DNA of 64,000 nucleotides from positions 1 through 64,000 of the forward strand of contig JBBRAY010000017.1 in the NCBI GenBank assembly GCA_038206355.1. Direction: 5' to 3'. The stretch is from JAPLDB01 sp038206355 (lineage in GTDB: Bacteria > Bacteroidota > Bacteroidia > AKYH767-A > 2013-40CM-41-45). Shown piece after piece: positions 8,445-18,249 of this stretch; the first letter of the stretch is position 1; each line of letters begins with the position of its first letter. The position numbers and the translations under genes are program-made. The notes beneath the pieces were generated by a model. The model saw only the letters and a program-made list of their open reading frames with translations. It made no database searches and was not told the origin of the DNA.

Positions 8445-10787
8445 ATGGTTCGATCGAATAGAATATCATTCCCACGGATTTCTAAATACGGGAAAAACTT
8501 TTTGCGGCTCGTAATCACATTACAGATTATTTCTTCATATGACTTATCGGCACAAAAGGTTGTGCGATACGACCTTTTGGTAAAAGACACCATTGTTAAT
8601 TTTTCGGGAAAACAAAAACGTGCCATTGCAGTGAACGGACAAATCCCAATGCCGACGCTCACATTTACAGAAGGAGATACGGCAGAAATATATGTGCACA
8701 ATGAACTGAACGAAGAAACTTCTCTTCATTGGCATGGCTTGTTTTTGCCGAATCAATTTGACGGAGTACCAAATCTTACGCAGATGCCAATCAAGGCGCA
8801 TCACACCCATTTATATAGATTCCCAATCATACAAAACGGTACGCACTGGTACCATAGTCATTCAGGATTGCAGGAACAGATAGGAATGTATGGATCAATG
8901 ATCCTTAATAAAAAAGAATCTGATATAACCTATCGTAATGGAATAGATGATTTACCAACAGTTCCAATTATAATCAGTGAATGGACTGATATGAATCCGA
9001 GGCAGGTTCACCGGAGATTACACAATGCCTCCGACTGGTTTGCGATAAAGAAAGGAACCACACAAAGTTATGGAGAAGCCATCGTGCAAGGGCATTTCAA
9101 AACGAAAGTGGCCAATGAATGGAAACGCATGAATGCAATGGATGTCAGTGATGTCTACTATGACAAATTTTTGATCAATGGTCAAAATCATTTTGCACAA
9201 TCTCAATTCAAGGCTGGAGATAAGGTCCGGTTAAGAATTTCCAATGGTGGTGCTTCAGATTATTTCTGGCTTACCTATTCCGGCGGCAGGATTACCGTGG
9301 TAGCCACTGATGGTAGTGATGTTGAACCTGTTGAGGTTGACAGACTGATCATCGCCGTTTCAGAAACCTACGATGTGATTGTTACTGTTCCTGAAAATAT
9401 GAGTTATGAATTTCTGGTAACGCCCGAAGATAGAACCAAGTCAGCATCTCTTTGGCTCGGATCAGGCATGAAGATGCCGGCCACACCCTTGCCGAAGTTA
9501 AAATATTTTGCCGGAATGAAAATGATGAACGGGATGATGAAGATGAATGGCGATCTTGATGATATGGGAATGAAGATGAGTCTGAATCAGATGGACATGA
9601 ATAATGTGATGTATCCGGAAATTACAGGAGACGGGAAAAAGAAATCTAAAACGAAATCCGAAGGTCATGACATGCACAACATGCAAATGGGTGAAGATTC
9701 AAATTCCCCGGATGCAATGAAGGATATAGTTACACTGAATTATGCAATGCTGAAATCTCCGGTTGCCACAACACTTCCATCAGATGCACCGGTGAAGGAA
9801 TTATTTTTTGAACTTACCGGTAATATGAACCGCTATGTATGGAGTATAAATAATAAAGTAATTTCCGAGAAAGAAAAAATTCTGATCAGGAAAGGAGAGA
9901 ATGTACGCATCATATTATACAACAACTCAATGATGCGCCATCCTATGCATTTGCATGGACATGACTTCCGCATATTGAATGGACAAGGCGCACATGCACC
10001 GTTAAAAAATGTGTTGGACATCATGCCGATGGAAACCGATACGATTGAATTTAACGCCAATGTTTATGGCGACTGGTTTTTTCATTGCCATATCCTTTAT
10101 CATATGATGAGCGGTATGGGCAGGATATTCAGTTATGAAAATCAGCCGGCTAATCCTGAAATTACAAATCCCGGACTGGCAAAACGGAAATTTATTTCCG
10201 AAGACAGGAAATTTCATTTTATGCTGAGTGCAGGAATTGAAACAAACGGCTCCGACGGAGAGGCAATGTTTGCTAATACCAGATGGAATGCAAAAACCAT
10301 GTGGCATTTGGGATTTCATTCAGGTCATGGTTATGAAAGTGAAACGATGTTTGGAAGATATTTTGGAAAAATGCAGTGGCTGTATGCATACACAGGCTTT
10401 GATTATCATTACAAGACTGATGGTCCGACGCAGAAAAATTTTGTTGATATGGAGGGAAGCCCGAAAAATATTTTCGGGAGTGAGGAAATGAACTGGTTTG
10501 GGCAACGCAGTGATAAAAATAACAGGCAGACTGCAGTTTTAGGGATTGCTTATACCCTTCCCATGTTACTCGTTGCTGACATCAGGGTTGACCTCAATTC
10601 CAAACTTCGTTTTCAACTAGCGAGAGAAGATATACCTTTAACCAAAAGATTTCGCGGAAGCATCATGTTGAATACGGACAAGGAATACATGATAGGCCTC
10701 CACTATATTGCAATGAAACTTATTTCACTTTCAACGCACTATGACAGCGACATGGGTTGGGGTGCGGGCTTGATGTTTACTTACTGA
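8445..10787 (+). CDS. CopA-type multicopper oxidase fused to CopB-like barrel
   Basis: A 780-residue protein. Residues about 35-570 are a multicopper oxidase with HWHG (95-98), HWYHSHSG (134-141), HPMHLHGHD (499-507) and HCHILYHMMSGM (547-558; type 1 ligands C548, H553, M558). A Met-rich stretch at about 345-415 resembles the Met-rich insert of PcoA/CopA/CueO. Residues from about 580 to the end look like an outer-membrane beta-barrel of the CopB/PcoB type (alternating aromatic strands, ending in FTY). PcoA and PcoB are normally separate, so this may tether copper oxidation to the outer membrane. The N-terminal segment before the hydrophobic part is longer than usual; a later start is possible. 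Confidence 0.85.
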   Translation: MVRSNRISFPRISKYGKNFLRLVITLQIISSYDLSAQKVVRYDLLVKDTIVNFSGKQKRAIAVNGQIPMPTLTFTEGDTAEIYVHNELNEETSLHWHGLFLPNQFDGVPNLTQMPIKAHHTHLYRFPIIQNGTHWYHSHSGLQEQIGMYGSMILNKKESDITYRNGIDDLPTVPIIISEWTDMNPRQVHRRLHNASDWFAIKKGTTQSYGEAIVQGHFKTKVANEWKRMNAMDVSDVYYDKFLINGQNHFAQSQFKAGDKVRLRISNGGASDYFWLTYSGGRITVVATDGSDVEPVEVDRLIIAVSETYDVIVTVPENMSYEFLVTPEDRTKSASLWLGSGMKMPATPLPKLKYFAGMKMMNGMMKMNGDLDDMGMKMSLNQMDMNNVMYPEITGDGKKKSKTKSEGHDMHNMQMGEDSNSPDAMKDIVTLNYAMLKSPVATTLPSDAPVKELFFELTGNMNRYVWSINNKVISEKEKILIRKGENVRIILYNNSMMRHPMHLHGHDFRILNGQGAHAPLKNVLDIMPMETDTIEFNANVYGDWFFHCHILYHMMSGMGRIFSYENQPANPEITNPGLAKRKFISEDRKFHFMLSAGIETNGSDGEAMFANTRWNAKTMWHLGFHSGHGYESETMFGRYFGKMQWLYAYTGFDYHYKTDGPTQKNFVDMEGSPKNIFGSEEMNWFGQRSDKNNRQTAVLGIAYTLPMLLVADIRVDLNSKLRFQLAREDIPLTKRFRGSIMLNTDKEYMIGLHYIAMKLISLSTHYDSDMGWGAGLMFTY

Positions 10788-10934
10788 ATTCATTTTATAA
10801 TTTGGCGGTGTGTAAAGCAGCCAGATGATTGAATGAAAACAAATCACTTATGGCTAGAATATTTTCAAAACGTTTTATTTCCTCTGATTTTTTTTCAGTA
10901 CGACATAATTTGAAATGGATAAAACTTTTCAAAT

Positions 10935-12215
10935 ATGATTGAAAAAATAATCAGCTGGAGTATCAGGCACCGGTACGAGGTGGTTTTGTTCACCTTGTTA
11001 ACCATTGGGTTTGGCTGGTTTGCCCTAAAAAATACGCCTATTGATGCCATTCCCGATTTATCAGAAAACCAGGTAATTGTTTTTACGGAATGGATGGGAC
11101 GCAGTCCGCAATTAATAGAAGACCAGGTTACCTATCCGCTTGTTTCAAATTTGCAAGGCATACCGAAAGTAAAAAACATACGCGGCACTTCGATGTTCGG
11201 AATGAGTTTCGTTTATCTTATTTTTGAAGATGATGTGGATTTATACTGGGCACGGTCACGTGTACTGGAGCGTTTAAATTATGCGCAGCGTTTATTGCCC
11301 GAAGGCGTAACCGCCAATCTTGGACCTGACGGCACAGGCGTTGGACATGTTTTCTGGTACACCATAAAAGCGCCCGGTCTGGATTTAGGCGAGCAGCGTG
11401 CATTACAGGATTGGTACGTTAAGTTTGCTTTACAAACAGTTCCCGGTGTAAGTGAAGTCGCATCATTTGGCGGATTTGAAAAACAATTTCAGATCACACT
11501 TGATCCTCACAAATTAAATTACTACAACATCCCTATGATGGATGTATTGCGCGCAGCCAAGAGTAATAACAATGATGTGGGAGGCCGTAAATTTGAAATG
11601 AGCAGCATGGCTTATATTATTCGCGGCTTAGGTTACATAAAAAATCTGGAGGATGTAGAAAACATTCCTGTGGGCGTTTATAATTCCGTTCCAGTAAGGA
11701 TGAAAGATTTGGGAAGCGTACAGATGGGAGGCGCTTTGCGACTCGGCATATTTGATAACAACGGACAAGGCGAAGCAGTAGGAGGAATTGTGGTGATGCG
11801 TTATGGCGAAAACGCTGATAAAGTGATTAATGATGTAAAAGCAAAAATGAAAGATGTTGGCAAAGGGTTACCCGATGGTGTAACCTTTAATATTGCTTAT
11901 GACAGAAGCGTGCTGATTGAAAGTGCAATGGAAACATTGAAACGAATTCTAACCGAAGAGATGATTATCGTTTCCATTGTAATTATGATTTTTCTTTTTC
12001 ACCTGCGGAGTTCCCTCATTGTAATTATCACACTACCGATTGCAATTCTCATCAGTTTTATATTAATGTATTGGTTTAAGATTTCTTCCAACATCATGTC
12101 GCTCTCCGGAATTGCAATTGCAATAGGAGTAATTGTTGATGCCGCCATTGTGATGATTGAAAATACACATCGTCATTTATCAGATGCACAAATAAAAAAG
12201 GAGGCTGAATTATGA
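10935..12215 (+). CDS. cusA: CusA/CzcA RND efflux pump, N-terminal half
   Basis: A 426-residue ORF matching the first ~40% of heavy-metal RND permeases. It has TM1 after IRHRYEV, the first periplasmic porter region (AIPDLSENQVIV, WARSRVLERL), and TM2-TM4 ending with the GIAIAIGVIVDAAIVMIEN motif that carries the proton-relay Asp and Glu. It stops in the cytoplasmic loop after TM4, exactly where the next ORF continues. The two add up to 1069 residues, about full CusA length. The junction is an ATGA overlap (12212-12215). This could be a natural split or an old frameshift; neither half should function alone. Confidence 0.85.
   Translation: MIEKIISWSIRHRYEVVLFTLLTIGFGWFALKNTPIDAIPDLSENQVIVFTEWMGRSPQLIEDQVTYPLVSNLQGIPKVKNIRGTSMFGMSFVYLIFEDDVDLYWARSRVLERLNYAQRLLPEGVTANLGPDGTGVGHVFWYTIKAPGLDLGEQRALQDWYVKFALQTVPGVSEVASFGGFEKQFQITLDPHKLNYYNIPMMDVLRAAKSNNNDVGGRKFEMSSMAYIIRGLGYIKNLEDVENIPVGVYNSVPVRMKDLGSVQMGGALRLGIFDNNGQGEAVGGIVVMRYGENADKVINDVKAKMKDVGKGLPDGVTFNIAYDRSVLIESAMETLKRILTEEMIIVSIVIMIFLFHLRSSLIVIITLPIAILISFILMYWFKISSNIMSLSGIAIAIGVIVDAAIVMIENTHRHLSDAQIKKEAEL
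12198..12204 (+). promoter_or_regulatory. Strong Shine-Dalgarno before second cusA half
   Basis: AAGGAGG lies 7 nt upstream of ATG 12212 and inside the coding sequence of the first half. Good Shine-Dalgarno sites are uncommon in this window, so it supports independent, coupled initiation of the second half rather than an accidental remnant. Confidence 0.55.
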
Positions 12216-14143
12216 ATTTGAAATTCTGGAAAAAGCAGCCCAATGATTTACTCTCTAAAGAAGAACGGAAAGCTATAATTGAAAAATCTTCTCACCAGGT
12301 TGGTCGTCCAATATTTTTCTCGACCATCATAATTGTCGTTTCTTTTTTGCCTGTATTTATGCTTACAGGAATGGAAGGGAAATTATTTCATCCGCTTGCT
12401 TATACAAAAACATTTGTATTGCTTGGCTCTGCATTGCTTGCCATCACTATCGTTCCGGTGCTGATGATTTTATTTATGAAAGGAAAAGTAAAACCCGAAG
12501 GTAGTAATCCGGTTTCGCGTTTTTTTGAAAAATTATACGCTCCAGTTTTGCATTTATGTCTGGAATGGAAAAAAACAACACTTGCAATTAATGTTGTGGC
12601 ATTAATCATCGGAATTTTTCTTACCTTGAATTTGGGTTCAGAATTTATGCCCCCGTTGGATGAAGGCTCTATTTTGCTGATGCCTGTTACCATGCCCGAT
12701 GTAAGTAACTCCGAAGCAAAGCGCATCATTCAGTTGCAGGACAAAATAATCATGACCGTTCCTGAAGTGCATCATGTACTTGGTAAAGCAGGTCGTGCAA
12801 ATACAGCAACCGACAATTCCCCTATCAGCATGATTGAAACAATTATTTTGCTGAAACCAAAAACGGAATGGAGAAAAGGAATTTCGAAAGAGGATATTGT
12901 GAATGAACTGAATTCGAAATTGCAAATTCCGGGAGTAGTTAACGGCTGGACACAACCTATCATCAACCGCATCAATATGCTTTCAACAGGAATCAGAACG
13001 GATGTGGGTTTGAAAGTATATGGTCAGAGTTTGGATACGATTTACAAACTTTCGGTGATGATGAAAAAGGAATTGGAAGATATCCGTGGCGTTAAAGATT
13101 TATATGTGGAGCCAATTACCGGAGGAAAATATCTCGACATCAAAATTAAAAAAACGGAAATAGGAAGATATGGTTTGAGTGAGAACGATGTAAACATGCT
13201 GGTGGAATCAGCATTGGGCGGAATGAACCTGACCTCTGTAATTGACGGAAGGCAACGCTTTAGTGTGAATGCACGGTTTGCACAAAACTTCCGAAACAGC
13301 ATTGAAGACATCAAACGATTACTCGTCCAGACGCCTTCATATGGTCCGGTGCCCTTGAGTGCAGTAGCAGACGTTTACATTAGTGAAGGACCACCAATGA
13401 TAAATTCAGAAAATGCAATGCTCCGCGGAACCGTGTTGTTCAATGTGCGCGACCGCGACCTTGGCGGCACTGTGAATGAAGCCATGAAAAAATTAAATGA
13501 CATGGTGCAAAAACTTCCCAAAGGATATTACATCGAATGGAGCGGACAATGGGAAAATCAGGTGCGTGCAAACAAGCGATTGTCCATCATCATTCCACTT
13601 GCGTTGTTATCCATTTTCATACTTTTATTTTACACCTACAGATCGCTGAAAGAAGCCATTATCACTTCCATCAGTGTTCCGTTTGCATTGATTGGCGGAG
13701 TTTATATTATTTATTTCTACGGAATTAATTTATCCGTTGCTGTTGCAGTGGGATTTATTGCATTGCTCGGTGTTGCTGTTGAAACGGGTGTGCTCATGGT
13801 AATTTATCTGGATGAAGCAATGATAAAACTCACGGAGGAAAAAGGAAATAACCGTGAGAGTATTACCCCGTTGGATATTCGCAAAGCCGTAGTGGCAGGC
13901 TCAGTAAAAAGATTGCGACCGAAACTAATGACGGTGGCTGCTGCAATCATGGGATTGATTCCGATTTTATTATCGGATGCAACAGGCAGTGATGTAATGC
14001 GACCCATAGCACTGCCGATGATAGGCGGAATGGTCACTTCAGCAATACATGTACTGTTAGTTACGCCAATTATTTTTTTACTGACAAAGGAATATGAATT
14101 TAAGAAACATGGGAAAATTGATGTGCTCAATGCCAAGCATTAA
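12212..14143 (+). CDS. cusA: CusA/CzcA RND efflux pump, C-terminal half
   Basis: A 643-residue ORF that starts in the loop between TM4 and TM5 and continues the RND fold: TM5-TM6 (FFSTIIIVVSFLPVFML), TM7, the second porter domain, and TM8-TM12. Methionines M256 (NRINM), M338 (GGM) and M396 (GPPM) fall in contexts corresponding by motif to the copper-binding methionines of E. coli CusA, which favours Cu(I)/Ag(I) over Zn/Co. It is followed within 8 nt by the outer-membrane channel gene. Together with the first half, channel and adaptors it would export copper from the periplasm. Confidence 0.85.
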   Translation: MNLKFWKKQPNDLLSKEERKAIIEKSSHQVGRPIFFSTIIIVVSFLPVFMLTGMEGKLFHPLAYTKTFVLLGSALLAITIVPVLMILFMKGKVKPEGSNPVSRFFEKLYAPVLHLCLEWKKTTLAINVVALIIGIFLTLNLGSEFMPPLDEGSILLMPVTMPDVSNSEAKRIIQLQDKIIMTVPEVHHVLGKAGRANTATDNSPISMIETIILLKPKTEWRKGISKEDIVNELNSKLQIPGVVNGWTQPIINRINMLSTGIRTDVGLKVYGQSLDTIYKLSVMMKKELEDIRGVKDLYVEPITGGKYLDIKIKKTEIGRYGLSENDVNMLVESALGGMNLTSVIDGRQRFSVNARFAQNFRNSIEDIKRLLVQTPSYGPVPLSAVADVYISEGPPMINSENAMLRGTVLFNVRDRDLGGTVNEAMKKLNDMVQKLPKGYYIEWSGQWENQVRANKRLSIIIPLALLSIFILLFYTYRSLKEAIITSISVPFALIGGVYIIYFYGINLSVAVAVGFIALLGVAVETGVLMVIYLDEAMIKLTEEKGNNRESITPLDIRKAVVAGSVKRLRPKLMTVAAAIMGLIPILLSDATGSDVMRPIALPMIGGMVTSAIHVLLVTPIIFLLTKEYEFKKHGKIDVLNAKH

Positions 14144-14151
14144 TTAATAAA

Positions 14152-15387
14152 ATGAAAAAGAATTGTGTCATCTGTATTTTGATTTTGTTTTTGGGCAGTA
14201 GTTGTCTTAAAATAAATGCACAGGTAATTTCTCTCGATTCCATTCTAACGGCTGTGGAGACAAATTACCCGATGCTTAAAATGTATGATGAAAAAATAAA
14301 AGCACTAAACGCAAATGCCGAAGGGGCGAAGTCATGGATGCCACCGCAATTCGGGGTTGGTTTGTTTATGACACCTTACAATTTTCAAAAGGATATGGGG
14401 GCTGTTATGCTTAGCGGCGAACAAATGATTCCAAATCCGGTGAAACTATCAGCAAATAAAAAATACATGCAAAGTATGTCGGCCGTAGAATCAGATAGTA
14501 AATCCTATTCAAAGAACCAGATGTTCGGAATGGCAAAAATGATTTACTACGATTGGGTGGTGATGAAGATGAAAAAACTCGTGCTTACCCGGAATGAAGA
14601 ACTTTTGAATTTTACCATTGCCAGTGCAGAAAACAGGTACCCCTATGGTAAAGAAAAATTAAATAATATTTATAAAGCCAAAGCCCAATTGTATGAAGTT
14701 TATAATATGCAGTTAATGCTTGACAAAGACATTTCTCAGATGAGGATTGCACTGAACACGTTGTTGAACGTTGATAAAAATACAACGTTTGATGTAGACA
14801 CCAACTTTATAATCCAAAATTATGATGTCAGCTTGGTGGATATTTCATCGTTTAAATCTTTTCGCAGTGACATCAAACTGGCAGAGTCACAAATCAGCAT
14901 GATGCAATACAAACAGCAGCTTGAAAAGAATGCCCGACTTCCTGATTTTGGTATCAGGTACGATCATATGAATACCCTGGGTAAGTCTTCTAATCTCTTT
15001 TCAATTATGGGAATGATTACCATCCCAATTGCTCCATGGTCTTCAGGTATGTACAAGGCAAATGTGAAAGGCCTCGGATTTGAAATTCAATCCAAGCAGT
15101 TTCTAAAAGTGGACATCGTAAATGAAGCAGCCGGTAAACTGGAAGATTTGCGAATACAAATTAAATTCAAAAAACAGCAATTGATTCTTTACAGTGATAG
15201 CATATTGCCGGCTCTTAAAAACAACTATCAGATTACAATAATAGCATATGATCAAAATACCGATGATTTATTCATGGTTCTTGACGCATGGCAAATGCTC
15301 AACATGAAAGAATTGGAATATTACGACCGTGTGGGTGAACTTTTGCAGTTGCAAGTCGGCTATGAAAAAGAAATTGAAAAGCGATAA
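14152..15387 (+). CDS. TolC-family outer-membrane efflux channel
   Basis: A 411-residue protein with a signal peptide (cleavage near ALKINA-Q, about 23) and two long alpha-helical coiled-coil repeats typical of TolC/CusC. The N-terminal SLDSILTAVETNYPML and later SRxDIKLAE-like segments match the OEP pattern. It would form the outer-membrane exit duct of the copper pump. It lies 8 nt after cusA and 3 nt before the adaptor gene, so a single operon is likely. Length and layout are normal. Confidence 0.85.
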   Translation: MKKNCVICILILFLGSSCLKINAQVISLDSILTAVETNYPMLKMYDEKIKALNANAEGAKSWMPPQFGVGLFMTPYNFQKDMGAVMLSGEQMIPNPVKLSANKKYMQSMSAVESDSKSYSKNQMFGMAKMIYYDWVVMKMKKLVLTRNEELLNFTIASAENRYPYGKEKLNNIYKAKAQLYEVYNMQLMLDKDISQMRIALNTLLNVDKNTTFDVDTNFIIQNYDVSLVDISSFKSFRSDIKLAESQISMMQYKQQLEKNARLPDFGIRYDHMNTLGKSSNLFSIMGMITIPIAPWSSGMYKANVKGLGFEIQSKQFLKVDIVNEAAGKLEDLRIQIKFKKQQLILYSDSILPALKNNYQITIIAYDQNTDDLFMVLDAWQMLNMKELEYYDRVGELLQLQVGYEKEIEKR

Positions 15388-15390
15388 AGG

Positions 15391-16683
15391 ATGATTAACA
15401 GAAAAAATAAATTAAATAAAATATTCTTCATCGTAACGATTTCAATTTCGGCGGCCTTTCTATTTGGCTGTAATGAAAATAATTCATCACATGATGATCA
15501 CAATCATTTGACTGAAAATAAAATATATACCTGCTCCATGCATCCGCAGATCATTCGAAATGCCCCAGGGAACTGCCCAATTTGCGGAATGAAGCTGATT
15601 GAAAAAACACAAGGCGTATCACTTGATGGAAACATCAACATCACTGATGTGGTAAAACCAACAGATGAATCTGTAATTTCAAATGTAAAAACTTTCACGG
15701 TAAAAGAATTGATTTTTCGACCTAAAATTACAAGTATTGGAAGTATTGAATATGACACCAGAAGATTTACAAACATTGCATCAACAATTGACGGGCGTAT
15801 AGAGCATCTGTATGTTAAGTACCAATATCAGGTGATTCATAAAGGAGAAAAACTATACGATATTTATAGTCCGGCTTTACAGACTGAAGTACAGAACTTA
15901 ATTTATCTTTTAAATCATGAATCGGATAATTCCAATTTAGTTATTGCTTCAAAACTGAAATTGAAATTACTTGGTTTGTCGCATATGCAGCTTGATGAAA
16001 TATCAACAAACAAACAAGCAACTGCTACCCTCAGCATTTACAGCCCGGCCGACGGATACGTTATAGACAATTCAATGAATGTCGTTTCTTCAAATCAGTC
16101 CATGCCAATGGCTACCTTATCACAAAATAAATCTGCATCTACTAATTCTTTTTCAATGAAAGAAGGGCAGTATGTTAAACAAGGGGAAACCGTTTTTAAA
16201 GTCATCAACACACAGAAGGTTTGGGCAGTGATGAATATATATGCCGATGAAATTAATCACATTTCGAAAGGACAATCAGTAAAACTGATAATGGATAATA
16301 TGCGGGATGACACGTTGATCACAAAAATTGATTTTGTGGAACCCGTGTTTGATTCCGGCAACAAATTTTTAAAGCTCCGCGCCTATCTCGATAATCCTAC
16401 GGGCATGTTGATTCGCGGCAATTTATTTCACTCATATATTCAAACAGAACTCACATCAGGATTTTGGATCCCGAAATCTGCAGTGCTTGATTTAGGCAAA
16501 GAAAAAGTAGTGTATGTTCAAAATGAAAATATGTTTTATGCCCGCTTGATAACCACCGGCGCCGCCGTAAATCAGCATGTGCGTATTACTGCCGGATTAC
16601 ATTCAGGAGAAACAATTGCATCAAACGCACAGTATCTAATGGATAGTGAAAGTTTTATAAAAATTAAAACACATGAAAATTAA
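15391..16683 (+). CDS. cusB: CusB-type adaptor with heavy-metal-binding domain
   Basis: A 430-residue lipoprotein (FLFGC, Cys about 27). Residues about 48-71 form a heavy-metal-binding domain with the YTCSMHPQI ... CPICGM pattern, two Cys plus the CPxCGM motif. The membrane-fusion fold follows: barrel-sandwich halves around a helical hairpin, with a YSPADGYV-type lipoyl segment and a beta-barrel. It should link the RND pump to the channel, and the extra domain may capture Cu(I) for delivery. Its last 11 nt overlap the second adaptor gene. Confidence 0.85.
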   Translation: MINRKNKLNKIFFIVTISISAAFLFGCNENNSSHDDHNHLTENKIYTCSMHPQIIRNAPGNCPICGMKLIEKTQGVSLDGNINITDVVKPTDESVISNVKTFTVKELIFRPKITSIGSIEYDTRRFTNIASTIDGRIEHLYVKYQYQVIHKGEKLYDIYSPALQTEVQNLIYLLNHESDNSNLVIASKLKLKLLGLSHMQLDEISTNKQATATLSIYSPADGYVIDNSMNVVSSNQSMPMATLSQNKSASTNSFSMKEGQYVKQGETVFKVINTQKVWAVMNIYADEINHISKGQSVKLIMDNMRDDTLITKIDFVEPVFDSGNKFLKLRAYLDNPTGMLIRGNLFHSYIQTELTSGFWIPKSAVLDLGKEKVVYVQNENMFYARLITTGAAVNQHVRITAGLHSGETIASNAQYLMDSESFIKIKTHEN

Positions 16684-17776
16684 TATACTGCCACTTTTTT
16701 TTCTTCTAATATTATTTTCCTGTAATAAAAACAAGGAAAAGCAAATGAATATGACGGAAGAAGAACACAGCTCAATGAACAAATTTATATTCAGTGAAGC
16801 ACAACTGAAACTCGCCAACATTAAGGTGGAATCAATTGAAATGAAAAACATTTCGGAAGAAATACTATTAACCGGAAAGATCGTACCTGATGAAAATAAT
16901 GCCACTCAAATCAATTCCCGAATCATGGGGCGAATTGATAAGTTGTATTTCAAATACGCAGGAGAAAGTATCCATAAAGGAAATTTACTATTTGAAATTT
17001 ATAGTGAAGATTTAATGGTCGCTCAGCGAGATTATTTGCTTGCCCTGCAGCAAACAGAAAACAAATCTTATAACCACGAATACCTGAAACAGCTAAAAAC
17101 ATCTTCAAAAAACAAGTTAATTCTTTGGGGCTTGACTGAATTGCAGCTTGCTGAACTGGAAAAAACCAAAAAAATAAATTCAACTACAAATATTTACAGT
17201 GATGTCAGCGGCATCATAACCGATGTAACGGTACGCGAAGGAGATTATGTAATGGAGGGCACCCCTGTATATAAACTAAATGATCTGTCATCGCTTTGGG
17301 TGGAAGCTCAATTGTATTCCAATGAACTGCAATCGGTAAAAAAAAATACAGAAGCAGAAATAATAGTTGATGGTTTCACCAATCAAAGTCTAAAGACGAA
17401 AATTTCATTTATCAATCCCGAACTGAACAACAACAGTATTGTAAATATCGTCCGTGCAGGAATTCCAAATGCTGATTATAAATTAAAACCCGGCATGATG
17501 GCAACTATCCGAATAAAAACAAAATCAAAAAATGCTTTGGTGCTCCCGGTAGATGCAGTACTTCAGGAACCGGATGGTAGTTCGGTATGGGTACAAAATA
17601 GCGATGGATCATTTAAGAATAAAATGGTAATGACAGGCATCAGAAATAAAAACGAACTGGAAATAACGATGGGATTGAATGCCGGTGAGAAAGTTGTGGT
17701 AAGCGGGGCCTATCTCATCAACAGCGAATTCAGACTCAAGCAAGATTCAGATCCAATGGCAGGAATGAAAATGTAA
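16673..17776 (+). CDS. cusB: Second CusB-type RND adaptor, lipoprotein
   Basis: A 367-residue lipoprotein (LFSC near residue 16) with the membrane-fusion fold: LTGKIVPDENN, a helical hairpin with a QRDYLLALQQ-type helix, SDVSGIITDVTVREGDYV (second half of the lipoyl domain), and a C-terminal barrel with a VLPVDAVL segment. It lacks the heavy-metal-binding domain of the preceding adaptor but ends in a Met-rich tail (DPMAGMKM). It overlaps the upstream gene by 11 nt. Two adaptors per pump are plausible, as RND adaptors work as hexamers; a hetero-hexamer is inference. Confidence 0.85.
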   Translation: MKINILPLFFLLILFSCNKNKEKQMNMTEEEHSSMNKFIFSEAQLKLANIKVESIEMKNISEEILLTGKIVPDENNATQINSRIMGRIDKLYFKYAGESIHKGNLLFEIYSEDLMVAQRDYLLALQQTENKSYNHEYLKQLKTSSKNKLILWGLTELQLAELEKTKKINSTTNIYSDVSGIITDVTVREGDYVMEGTPVYKLNDLSSLWVEAQLYSNELQSVKKNTEAEIIVDGFTNQSLKTKISFINPELNNNSIVNIVRAGIPNADYKLKPGMMATIRIKTKSKNALVLPVDAVLQEPDGSSVWVQNSDGSFKNKMVMTGIRNKNELEITMGLNAGEKVVVSGAYLINSEFRLKQDSDPMAGMKM

Positions 17777-17873
17777 ATTGAAAAAACAATAATATTTCCT
17801 CAAGAAAATATTAATTTGTCAAATAGAATGATTAAAATAACCTATTTTCATTAATTCAAAACTCAAAATAACC

Positions 17874-18143
17874 ATGAGAAAATCAAACATCATTTTAACG
17901 GCAGCATTTGCTTTAATGCTTTGCGCCTGCAGTACTTCATCCAACAAGAATGAACAATCAAATGCTACTGATAGCGCTGGAGTTCAAAGTACGGCCATGG
18001 AACAAATTTTTAATCTGGATACCACAATCCTGGCAAGTGGAGCAACATTTTATCAGTGTGAAATGGATCCCGAAGTTCTTTCAGACAATCCCGGTAGTTG
18101 TCCTAAATGCGGAATGTATCTATCGGCGCGTAAGAAAAATTAA
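17874..18143 (+). CDS. Small lipoprotein with heavy-metal-binding domain
   Basis: An 89-residue lipoprotein (LCAC at about 17-20) with a Ser/Asn/Thr-rich linker and a single C-terminal heavy-metal-binding domain: YQCEMDPEV ... CPKCGM. The usual MHP is MDP here, so one candidate ligand (His) is replaced by Asp. It probably buffers copper in the periplasm. It follows the second adaptor by 97 nt in the same orientation. Confidence 0.8.
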   Translation: MRKSNIILTAAFALMLCACSTSSNKNEQSNATDSAGVQSTAMEQIFNLDTTILASGATFYQCEMDPEVLSDNPGSCPKCGMYLSARKKN

Positions 18144-18249
18144 AGAGCTCCCAAACGCAAATGTATTCGATATGGATCCATTGAAAAAGATGATGCTTGC
18201 ATCCTCGCAATTACTCTTATAAACGCAACAAGCGCTAAAAAATAAACCG

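Noticed and set aside
12194..12208. Slippery heptamer A-AAA-AAG in the zero frame near the cusA junction, suggesting programmed -1 frameshifting to fuse the halves
   Set aside because: In the -1 frame a TGA occurs at 12206-12208, before the second half's ATG, so slippage would terminate rather than fuse. The AAGGAGG and ATGA overlap explain the junction better.
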